Of a DNA stretch of 64,000 bases, positions 1 to 6,066 are shown piece after piece (the first letter of the stretch is position 1; each line of letters opens with the position of its first letter). A program made the position numbers and the translations under genes. The notes under the pieces are model-generated. The model worked only from the letters and a program-made list of their open reading frames with translations. It did no database searches and had not been told where the DNA came from. The stretch is from Rugamonas sp. A1-17 (GTDB taxonomy: Bacteria; Pseudomonadota; Gammaproteobacteria; Burkholderiales; Burkholderiaceae_D): positions 124,001-188,000 of the forward strand of contig JAJLPB010000011.1 of assembly GCA_025548565.1 (NCBI GenBank), in the 5' to 3' direction.

Positions 1-905
1 CCGCCGGCGCCAGGCCCCATGGCGGCGGTGGTGTCCGGCCCATTGCCGGCGTGTATGGCCAAGCCCTCGCCGGCAGGATGCTGCTCCTGCGGCGGCTGCC
101 GGCGCGCGGTGGTGGCGGCGCTGCGGCGCGCCACTTCCGGCGGGCGGTCGTCGTCGTGGTCGAGCCAGTAGTTAAACTGGCCGAAGGTCGGCAGCGCCGC
201 CGGCGCGTCCTGCGCGGCCAGCACGCGGCCGCTGTCGGCGTCGATGCGGCGGCCGCTGAAGAAGTCGGCCAGCATCTGCTGGTAGGCGCCCAGCCGCGAG
301 AACTTGGCGTGGCCCGCCGCGTAGCGCGCGATGGCCACGCGGAAGGTGCGGCGGATCTCCTCGTCCGCGTTCATGCCGGGACCGTCGCCGGCGTCGTTCT
401 TGCGCGGGCGGCCGCGCTTGACGCCGGCCGAAGCCTGGCGCACCTTGCCGCGGCCGCCGGAGTTGCAGTAGTCGGGCAGCAGCGCGTTGGGCGTCTGCCC
501 GCGCTGCCAGTAGCGGCGCAGGTAGCGGTAGATGGTCGGATGGGAGACGTTATGGTCGACGGTGGCCTGTGCCACCAGCTGGCCGCGCAGGCGCGCTTCG
601 TAGATGCCCGGCTCCTGCGCCACCAGCGCTTCGACGATCCGCCACGCGCGCTCGCGCAGCTGCAGGTGCTTGGGCGGCAGCAGCTCCTGGCTGACCACCA
701 TCAGGTAGGGGTCAACCGCCAGCACGCGCGCGCGGCCGGCGCGCAGGTCGGCCTGCAGCAGCGGCAGCGCGACCAGTTCGACGTCGGCCGAACGCGCGGC
801 CACGTCGAACACGTAGGCGTGGCTTTGCTCGGGCGCGATCCACAGCACGCGCAGGGTGCGCGGCGCGGGATGCGTGTACTGCAGCAGGTCATTCCGAAGC
901 AGCAT
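1..905 (-). CDS. TnsB-like transposase of a Tn7-type element, N-terminal part (runs off the window)
   Basis: This is the first ~300 residues of a DDE transposase, open at the left edge. The reading frame contains RYWQRGQTPNALLPDY followed by NSG at about residues 125-145. That block is almost identical to the segment of Tn7 TnsB just after its helix-turn-helix. A later PTFGQFNYW segment matches PTLRQFRYF of TnsB. The basic GRPRK stretch (about residue 160) suits a DNA-binding linker. In Tn7, TnsB binds the element ends and cuts the 3' strands, while TnsA cuts the 5' strands; the catalytic DDE core would lie outside this window. The ATG at 905 has GAGG five bases upstream. In-frame sequence before it meets a stop, so the start is bounded. 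No TnsA gene lies upstream: the next gene is an RNA helicase pointing the same way. TniA-type transposases are the alternative, but the fit to TnsB is better. Confidence 0.85.
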   Translation of the reverse strand, partial: MLLRNDLLQYTHPAPRTLRVLWIAPEQSHAYVFDVAARSADVELVALPLLQADLRAGRARVLAVDPYLMVVSQELLPPKHLQLRERAWRIVEALVAQEPGIYEARLRGQLVAQATVDHNVSHPTIYRYLRRYWQRGQTPNALLPDYCNSGGRGKVRQASAGVKRGRPRKNDAGDGPGMNADEEIRRTFRVAIARYAAGHAKFSRLGAYQQMLADFFSGRRIDADSGRVLAAQDAPAALPTFGQFNYWLDHDDDRPPEVARRSAATTARRQPPQEQHPAGEGLAIHAGNGPDTTAAMGPGAG

Positions 906-939
906 CGGCGCCTCGGGAGTGTAGAAACAATGCGGTCAT
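889..939 (-). CDS. Possible 16-codon leader ORF overlapping the tnsB-like start
   Basis: An ATG at 939 has a much better Shine-Dalgarno (AAGGAG, six bases upstream) than the transposase ATG at 905. Its frame closes after 16 codons, 17 bases inside the transposase gene. This arrangement could be a leader peptide giving translational coupling, or a site where a frameshift joins the strong start to the transposase frame. It could also be chance. There is no homology to call on, so only the ribosome-binding site and the overlap support it. Confidence 0.3.
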   Translation of the reverse strand: MTALFLHSRGADAASE

Positions 940-1101
940 TCCGTGCTCCTTACTCAACGACTGGTCGGTGTCCCTTGATCTAATGCAATAAATGGGCCAG
1001 CCGCCGCTCTCCTATGAAAGCGAGCGGACCGGCGCCCGCGCCAGGCGTGCCGGTGGTGCATGGCGGCGCCCGGGCGCACCGTGCGCGTGCAGGCGGCCCA
1101 A

Positions 1102-1127
1102 ATGAAAACAGGGCCTTGCGGCCCTGT
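1102..1127 (-). terminator. Rho-independent terminator of the DEAD-box helicase gene
   Basis: A seven-base-pair GC-rich stem (CAGGGCC / GGCCCTG) with a four-base loop is followed on the minus strand by TTTTCATTT. It lies about 35 bases after the helicase stop codon, and so separates that gene from the transposase. Confidence 0.8.
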
Positions 1128-1160
1128 GGTTTGCGTGCTCAGTCCTCGATCGGTACTGGA

Positions 1161-3410
1161 TCAGTACTTTTTCTTGAACTTGTCCTTGGCGCCCGGCGCC
1201 GGCTTTTTAGGCGGCGTCGATTTGCCGGACTCCGGCGGCATGCGGTCGGCGTGGCTGATCTTCAGCTGCGCGCCGCCGACCCACACTTTGCCCAGGTGCT
1301 TGAACAGATCCGGCGGCATCCCGTCCGGCAGCTCCAGCATGCTGTAGGTGTCGAAGATCTCGATGCGGCCGATATGCTTGGCCTCCAGTCCCGCCTCGTT
1401 GGCGATGGCGCCGACGATGTTGGACGGCGTGGCCGCATGGTTGCTGCCCACCTCGATGCGGAAAGCGCTCATCGGCAGCGTGACCTTGCCCGGCTTTTCC
1501 TTTTTCTTCTTCGGCGCGGCTTCGGCTTCCACCTCGGCCGATTCCACGCGGGCGGCCTTGGCCAGCGGCGATGCGGCCGGCACGGCCGATGGCGCGGCCT
1601 TGGCGGCGGCCGGCGCGCGGGCCGGCACCGGACGGGCCGCCGGTGCTGCCGACGGCGCCGACGGCGCGGCATCGCCGTTATCGCGGCTGATGCGCAGCTG
1701 CTGGCCGCCCACCTTGATGCCGGCCAGGTGTTCGAGCACGTCGGCGGTCAGGCTATCCGGCATATCGAGCACGCTGTAGTCGTCGTAGATTTCGATGCGG
1801 CCGATGTTCTTGGAGTCGATGCCGCCCTCGTTGGCGATGGCGCCGACGATGTTGCCCGGCTTGACGCCGTGCTGGTAGCCCACTTCGATGCGGAAGGTCT
1901 GCATGCCGGGATCGGCGGCGCGCACGATGCGTTCCTTTTTCGGGAAACGCTCGCTGCGTTCGGCGCGGTCGCCGCGCTCGAAGCGGTCGCCCCGGTCGCC
2001 GCGGTCATTGCGGTCGTTACGCTCGAAGCCCACTTGACGGCCCGGGCGCTCGTCCCAGGTGGCCGCGGCCACCTGCTGTTTTTTATCCAGCAGCAGCGGC
2101 ACGTCGCCGCGCGCCATCTTGGCCAGCGCGGCGGCGATCTCGATCGCCGGAATATTCTGTTCGCGCTCGAAGTCCTCGATCAGCGACTGGAACTGTTCCA
2201 GCTCGCCCTGGGCCAGCGTCTCGCTGATCTGCGACTTGAACTTGGCGATGCGGACGTCGTTGACGGCCTGGATGGTCGGCAGCTCCAGCATGCCGATCGG
2301 CTGGCGGGTGGCGCGCTCGATCGATTTGAGCAGGTTCTTTTCGCGCGGGGTGATGAACAGGATCGCCTCGCCGCTGCGGCCCGCGCGGCCGGTGCGGCCG
2401 ATGCGGTGGGTGTAGCTTTCCGGGTCGTGCGGCACGTCGTAGTTGACCACGTGGCTGATGCGCTCCACGTCCAGGCCGCGCGCGGCGACGTCGGTCGCCA
2501 CCAGGATGTCGATTTTGCCGTCCTTGAGCTGCTGGATGGTGCGCTCGCGCTGCGCCTGCTGGATGTCGCCGTTGATGGCGGCGGCCGAGAAGCCGCGCGC
2601 CTGCAGCTTCTGCGCCAGTTCCTCGGTTCCGAGTTTGGTGCGCGAGAAGATGATCATGCCGTCGAAGTTCTCGGCTTCCAGGATGCGGGTCAGCGCGTCC
2701 AGCTTATGCATGCCGGACACCAGCCAGTAGCGCTGGCGGATGTTCTCATTGGTGCCGGTCTTGGCGGCGACCGTGATTTCCTTCGGGCTGCGCAGATAGG
2801 TGTTGGCGATGCGGCGGATGGCCGACGGCATGGTGGCCGAGAACAGCGCGGTCTGGCGCGAGTCCGGGGTCTCCTGCAGGATGCGTTCGACGTCGTCGAT
2901 AAAGCCCATGCGCAGCATTTCGTCGGCTTCGTCCAGCACCAGCGTTTTCAGTTTGGACAGGTCGAGCGAACCCTTGTCCAGGTGATCGATGACGCGGCCC
3001 GGCGTGCCGACGACGACGTGCACGCCGCGGCGCAAGGCCGACAACTGCGGGCCGTAGCTTTGGCCGCCGTAGATCGGCAGCACGTGAAAGCCGGGGATAT
3101 GGCCGGCGTAGGTCTGGAAGGCTTCGGCGACCTGGATCGCCAGTTCGCGCGTTGGCGCCAGCACCAGCGCCTGCGGCGTGGTCTGTTTGATATCGATGCG
3201 CGACAGGATGGGCAGCGCGAAGGCGGCGGTTTTCCCCGTCCCGGTCTGCGCCTGGCCCAGGACGTCCTGGTTATCGAGCAGCAGCGGGATGGTCGCGGCC
3301 TGGATCGGCGACGGCGACTCGTAGCCGACTTCCTTCAGGGCCTTGATCAACGGCGCGCTGAGGTTCAGATCGGAAAAAAGGGTCACGGGGGAGGTTGGGG
3401 TTTCAGACAT
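1161..3410 (-). CDS. DEAD-box ATP-dependent RNA helicase with two DbpA-type RNA-binding domains
   Basis: The protein (about 749 residues) is a DeaD/CsdA-class RNA helicase that unwinds structured RNA during ribosome assembly, mRNA decay or cold growth. The helicase core has the Q motif near residue 35, AQTGTGKT (motif I, about 55), PTRELA, GTPGR, DEAD (about 160), SAT, VATDVAARGLDV and HRIGRTGRAG. After a linker rich in RGDRxD repeats come two copies of a ~70-residue DbpA RNA-binding domain. Each has the pattern FRIEVG...NIVGAIANE...IGRIEI...S.L..PD. An Ala/Pro/Lys linker separates them and the tail is lysine-rich. Two starts are possible: GTG at 3422 or ATG at 3410. I chose the ATG because the residues from there (MSETPTSPVTLFSDL) match the usual family start, but neither has a strong ribosome-binding site. 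Confidence 0.9.
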   Translation of the reverse strand: MSETPTSPVTLFSDLNLSAPLIKALKEVGYESPSPIQAATIPLLLDNQDVLGQAQTGTGKTAAFALPILSRIDIKQTTPQALVLAPTRELAIQVAEAFQTYAGHIPGFHVLPIYGGQSYGPQLSALRRGVHVVVGTPGRVIDHLDKGSLDLSKLKTLVLDEADEMLRMGFIDDVERILQETPDSRQTALFSATMPSAIRRIANTYLRSPKEITVAAKTGTNENIRQRYWLVSGMHKLDALTRILEAENFDGMIIFSRTKLGTEELAQKLQARGFSAAAINGDIQQAQRERTIQQLKDGKIDILVATDVAARGLDVERISHVVNYDVPHDPESYTHRIGRTGRAGRSGEAILFITPREKNLLKSIERATRQPIGMLELPTIQAVNDVRIAKFKSQISETLAQGELEQFQSLIEDFEREQNIPAIEIAAALAKMARGDVPLLLDKKQQVAAATWDERPGRQVGFERNDRNDRGDRGDRFERGDRAERSERFPKKERIVRAADPGMQTFRIEVGYQHGVKPGNIVGAIANEGGIDSKNIGRIEIYDDYSVLDMPDSLTADVLEHLAGIKVGGQQLRISRDNGDAAPSAPSAAPAARPVPARAPAAAKAAPSAVPAASPLAKAARVESAEVEAEAAPKKKKEKPGKVTLPMSAFRIEVGSNHAATPSNIVGAIANEAGLEAKHIGRIEIFDTYSMLELPDGMPPDLFKHLGKVWVGGAQLKISHADRMPPESGKSTPPKKPAPGAKDKFKKKY

Positions 3411-3543
3411 GGCGTCACTCACAAGTATGTTCGAATCGCCTAATTGCGAAAGAAATTTGTGCGTAGTTTACTCTTTATCGACGCTACGGGCCGGTTTTTG
3501 GACAAAAACGGCCATTTATCAGCAAAAGCGCGACGTTCGCCGC

Positions 3544-3580
3544 CCCAAAAAAAGAAGACAGGCCGGAGCCTGTCTTCTTT
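3544..3580 (-). terminator. Rho-independent terminator downstream of the first Asr-like cassette
   Basis: A long stem (AAAGAAGACAGGC pairing with GCCTGTCTTCTTT, loop CGGA) is followed on the minus strand by seven T residues. It ends the transcript of the small gene stopping at 3638. The A-flanked stem may also work in the plus direction, but no plus-strand gene needs it. Confidence 0.85.
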
Positions 3581-3637
3581 CTTGCGCCGCCCAGGCCAGA
3601 GGTCCGGGGCGGCACGTCCTGCACTAGCGGATGCGGA

Positions 3638-3871
3638 TTACTTGCTGGCTGCTGGAGCCGACGCTTCCGGTGCCGAAGCTGCCGGTGCGCTGGCGGCTTT
3701 GGTGGTCTTGTGCTTCTTGTGATGCACTTTCTTGGCCGGTGCGCTCGATGCTGGCGCCGATGCGGCTGGAGCCGGGGTCGATGCGGCAGCTGGTGCCGAA
3801 GCGGCTGGAGCTTGAGCAAATGCGGCGCCTGCGAACAGGGTGGCGATCAGGGTGGCGATTACTTTTTTCAT
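3638..3871 (-). CDS. Small secreted Ala/Pro/Lys-rich protein, Asr-like (copy 1 of KKV type)
   Basis: This 77-residue protein has a signal peptide (MKKVIATLIATLFAGAAFA, cut before QAP). The mature part is low in complexity: alternating Ala/Ser/Pro runs around one basic cluster, AKKVHHKKHKTTK. The layout resembles the E. coli acid-shock protein Asr, whose mature part is also disordered with HHKK clusters, and a role in envelope or acid stress is inferred from that. AAAGGA lies before the ATG. It is the second gene of a two-gene unit, 40 bases after the gene stopping at 3912, and is followed by a strong terminator. A near-identical copy lies at 4437-4700. The alternative is an unrelated disordered periplasmic protein. 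Confidence 0.75.
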   Translation of the reverse strand: MKKVIATLIATLFAGAAFAQAPAASAPAAASTPAPAASAPASSAPAKKVHHKKHKTTKAASAPAASAPEASAPAASK

Positions 3872-3911
3872 GATGTGTATTCCTTTAAATTGGTTTATAT
3901 CGTTTAGCTAA

Positions 3912-4208
3912 TTACTTGGCTACTGCTACTTTGGTGTCTACTTTTGCAGCGGCGACTGGCGCTGCGTCCTTGGATTCTTTGGCTGCCTTGGCCTTGTGAT
4001 GCGTCTTGTTCTTCGCGGTCTTCACTTCGGCCTTGGCTTCGGTTTTGACATCGGCGGTTTTGACTTCAGGCGCTTTCACTTCGGCCTTCGCTTCGGTTTT
4101 CACCACGGCTGGCTTGGCGGCTGGAGCGGTGGTGGCGGCGACTGGCGCTTGTGCGAATGCTGCGGTTGCGAACAGGCCGGCGATCAGGGAAGCGATAATT
4201 TTGGTCAT
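3912..4208 (-). CDS. Small secreted Lys/Ala/Val-rich protein, Asr-like (copy 1 of TKI type)
   Basis: A 98-residue protein with a signal peptide (MTKIIASLIAGLFATAAFA) followed by imperfect repeats of the type VKTEAKAEVKAPEVKTADVKTEAKA and a basic KTHHKAKAAKESK cluster. It looks like a disordered Asr/histone-tail-like periplasmic protein; no enzyme motif is visible. I chose the ATG at 4208, preceded by AAAGGA, over an in-frame ATG at 4265 because only this start gives a normal signal peptide. It is the first gene of its cassette, downstream of four TGTAA repeats at 4300-4339. The copy at 4747-5043 differs by only a few residues (N/T and V/A changes). Confidence 0.75.
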   Translation of the reverse strand: MTKIIASLIAGLFATAAFAQAPVAATTAPAAKPAVVKTEAKAEVKAPEVKTADVKTEAKAEVKTAKNKTHHKAKAAKESKDAAPVAAAKVDTKVAVAK

Positions 4209-4299
4209 GATGTATTTCCTTTTTCTGGGTTTCGGCATCGGGACTATCCCGTGTCGCATGAGCAAAAAACGGCGCAGACTACCGTTCAGTTGACGACCA

Positions 4300-4339
4300 T
4301 TACAACCTCTTACCGACTCTTACACTCGCTTACAACTCG
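4300..4339 (-). promoter_or_regulatory. Four direct 10-bp TGTAA repeats, putative OmpR-class operator, cassette 1
   Basis: Read on the minus strand, four TGTAA-type half-sites (three TGTAA, one GGTAA) follow each other every 10 bp. Tandem half-sites one helical turn apart are typical of OmpR/PhoB/RstA-family response regulators. The last repeat (TTGTAA) is placed like a -35 element, 18 bases before TAGTCT, as in regulator-activated promoters. The same block is repeated at 5135-5174. Confidence 0.65.
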
Positions 4340-4367
4340 CCGCAAATCTGTTGTGGCGCTCAAATGA

Positions 4368-4399
4368 AAAATGCCGCCCAGTGTGAACTGGGCGGCATT
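4368..4399 (-). terminator. Rho-independent terminator of the second Asr-like cassette
   Basis: A 12-bp stem (AATGCCGCCCAG / CTGGGCGGCATT) with a six-base loop, followed on the minus strand by TTTTTC. It ends the transcript of genes 5043-4437 and insulates the cassette downstream. Its sequence is unrelated to the terminator at 3544-3580, so the duplicated segment does not include the terminator. Confidence 0.85.
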
Positions 4400-4436
4400 C
4401 CGGCCGAAGCCTCGCTGCGTTCCGCGATACGGCGGA

Positions 4437-4700
4437 TTACTTGCTTGCTGCTGGAGCCGATGCTGCTGGCGCAGGGGTCGAAGCTGCCGGTGCCGATGCT
4501 GCCGGTGCGCTGTCGGCCTTGGTGGTCTTGTGCTTCTTGTGATGCATTTTCTTGGCCGGTGCGCTCGATGCTGGCGCCGATGCGGCTGGGGCCGGGGTCG
4601 ATGCCGCAGGTGCTGCGGCTGGTGCCGAAGCGGCTGGAGCTTGGGCGAATGCGGCGCCTGCGAACAGGGTGGCGATCAGGGTGGCGATTACTTTTTTCAT
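4437..4700 (-). CDS. Small secreted Ala/Pro/Lys-rich protein, Asr-like (copy 2 of KKV type)
   Basis: An 87-residue protein whose first 30 residues, including the signal peptide, are the same as in the 77-residue gene at 3638-3871. The body carries the basic cluster AKKMHHKKHKTTK and extra APAAS repeat units, so the two copies differ mainly by gain or loss of Ala/Pro repeats. It is expected to be exported and disordered in the periplasm. A function in acid or envelope stress is inferred only from its likeness to Asr. It is the second gene of the cassette, 46 bases after the gene ending at 4747. Confidence 0.75.
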   Translation of the reverse strand: MKKVIATLIATLFAGAAFAQAPAASAPAAAPAASTPAPAASAPASSAPAKKMHHKKHKTTKADSAPAASAPAASTPAPAASAPAASK

Positions 4701-4746
4701 GATGCGAGTTCCTTTAAATTGGTTTATATCGTTTAATTAAATCGAA

Positions 4747-5043
4747 TTACTTGGCTGCTGCCACTTTGGTGTCTACTTTCGCAGCGGCGACTGGCGCTGC
4801 GTCTTTGGATTCTTTGGCTGCCTTGGCCTTGTGATGCGTCTTGGTCTTCGCGGTCTTCACTTCGGCCTTGGCTTCGGTTTTGACATCGGCGGTTTTGACT
4901 TCAGGCGCTTTCACTTCGGCCTTCGCTTCGGTTTTCACCACGGCTGGCTTGGCGGCTGGAGCGGTGGTGGCGGCGACTGGCGCTTGTGCGAATGCTGCGG
5001 TTGCGAACAGGCCGGCGATCAGGGAAGCGATAATTTTGGTCAT
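4747..5043 (-). CDS. Small secreted Lys/Ala/Val-rich protein, Asr-like (copy 2 of TKI type)
   Basis: A 98-residue protein almost identical to the product of 3912-4208: same signal peptide, same VKTEAKAEVKAPEVKT repeats, KTKTHHKAKAAK basic cluster. The ATG at 5043 has AAAGGA upstream. Near-identity continues through the 5' untranslated region and into the TGTAA operator, so the two cassettes probably share regulation. The duplication must be recent, or kept uniform by gene conversion, because silent positions are nearly unchanged. Confidence 0.75.
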   Translation of the reverse strand: MTKIIASLIAGLFATAAFAQAPVAATTAPAAKPAVVKTEAKAEVKAPEVKTADVKTEAKAEVKTAKTKTHHKAKAAKESKDAAPVAAAKVDTKVAAAK

Positions 5044-5134
5044 GATGTATTTCCTTTTTCTGGGTTTCGGCATCGGGACTATCCCGTGTCGCATGAGCAA
5101 AAAACGACGCAGTCCATCGATCAGTTGACGCCCA

Positions 5135-5174
5135 TTACAACCTCTTACCGACTCTTACACTCGCTTACAACTCG
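5135..5174 (-). promoter_or_regulatory. Four direct 10-bp TGTAA repeats, putative OmpR-class operator, cassette 2
   Basis: This is an exact copy of the 40-bp block at 4300-4339, shifted by 835 bases. The sequence between the operator and the translated region is also largely conserved, although the -10 region is weaker here (TGGACT). The block ends 13 bases from the 3' end of the convergent-side SDR gene. Confidence 0.65.
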
Positions 5175-5186
5175 CCGTAAACACGC

Positions 5187-5993
5187 TCAATGCGGTTTCA
5201 CCTCGTCCTTCAGCGCCGCCAACGCCATGCGCTCCACCAGCCCGGGCGCGATCAGCTTCATCCAGCGTCCCAGCTTGCCCTTGGCCGACATCACCACCTC
5301 GCGCCGGCGCGTCTGCATGCCGTCGACGATCAGCCGAGCGCACTCCTCCACCGGCATCGCCTTGTCCTCTTTCAGGCTGCTGCTGCCCAACGCCCCGCCG
5401 GCCGCGTTGAAACCGCGATAGCGTATCCGCGTCGCCACCACGCCGGGATAGGCGATCGTCACGCTCACGCCGGCGGCCTTCAATTCCGCGCGCAAGGCCT
5501 CGAAGAAGCCGCTCATGGCGAACTTGGTCGCGCCGTAGGCCGTGCGCCCCGGCACCCCGACCAGCCCCGCCAGCGACGACACCGCGACAATGCTGCCGCG
5601 CGACTGCTTCAGGTAAGGCAACGCCGCATGCGTGCACCACACGCTGCCCCACAGGTTGATCTTCATGAGCTCCTCGTACCAGGCCAGGTCGGCCACCTCC
5701 TCGAACAGCGCGTGCGCCGAGCGGCCGGCGTTGTTGACCAGCGCATCGATGCGGCCGAAGCGCGCTACGCAGGCCACCACCAGCGCCGTGCACTGCGCCT
5801 GCACCGACACGTCGGTCGGGACCACCAGCGTCTGCGCGCCGGCCGCCGCGCAATCGGCGGCCACCTGTTCCAGCGCGGCGGCATTGCGCGCCGCCAGCAC
5901 CAGCGCTACGCCGCCGCCATGGGCGCGCGCCAGCTGGCGCGCCATCTCGGCGCCGATGCCGTCCGAACTCCCGGTGATGATGATGACTTTCAT
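5187..5993 (-). CDS. SDR-family NAD(P)-dependent oxidoreductase
   Basis: A 268-residue classical short-chain dehydrogenase. TGSSDGIG near residue 7 is the nucleotide-binding motif, NNAG (about residue 88) stabilises the core, and YGATK (about 152) supplies the catalytic Tyr and Lys. The substrate cannot be told from the sequence. The C-terminal part (GKLGRWMKLIAPGLVERMAL) is basic and amphipathic, as in SDRs that sit at membranes and act on acyl or sterol-like substrates. AGGGG lies before the ATG. The gene stands alone, divergent from the M28 peptidase gene that begins 73 bases away. Confidence 0.88.
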   Translation of the reverse strand: MKVIIITGSSDGIGAEMARQLARAHGGGVALVLAARNAAALEQVAADCAAAGAQTLVVPTDVSVQAQCTALVVACVARFGRIDALVNNAGRSAHALFEEVADLAWYEELMKINLWGSVWCTHAALPYLKQSRGSIVAVSSLAGLVGVPGRTAYGATKFAMSGFFEALRAELKAAGVSVTIAYPGVVATRIRYRGFNAAGGALGSSSLKEDKAMPVEECARLIVDGMQTRRREVVMSAKGKLGRWMKLIAPGLVERMALAALKDEVKPH

Positions 5994-6066
5994 GGGCTAC
6001 CCCTTATTTTGGCAAGTACAGTAAGATAGCCCGCTTCTGCACAGATTCACACATTACGGAGTAAAT

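Larger units (their letters stand above)
3638..5180. repeat. Tandem duplication of a two-gene cassette with its operator
   Basis: Segment 3912-4345 repeats as 4747-5180 with an 835-base offset and very few differences. The downstream genes 3638-3871 and 4437-4700 correspond at an 829-base offset with small insertions. Each unit holds operator, TKI-type gene and KKV-type gene. The terminators differ, which places the breakpoints just after the KKV-type genes. Confidence 0.9.

Noticed and set aside
1014-1100. Very GC-rich stretch between the transposase and the helicase as a transposon end
   Set aside because: No repeated TnsB-type binding sites or TGT/ACA terminus could be seen by eye, so I did not call an end.
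1014-3443. An 809-codon plus-strand frame opposite the RNA helicase
   Set aside because: A shadow of the helicase, whose motifs are all present on the minus strand. The product would be a meaningless Arg/Ala/Val-rich chain.
3638-5180. The duplicated cassettes as a CRISPR-like or simple tandem repeat
   Set aside because: There are only two units of about 0.8 kb that contain coding genes with signal peptides, so this is gene duplication.
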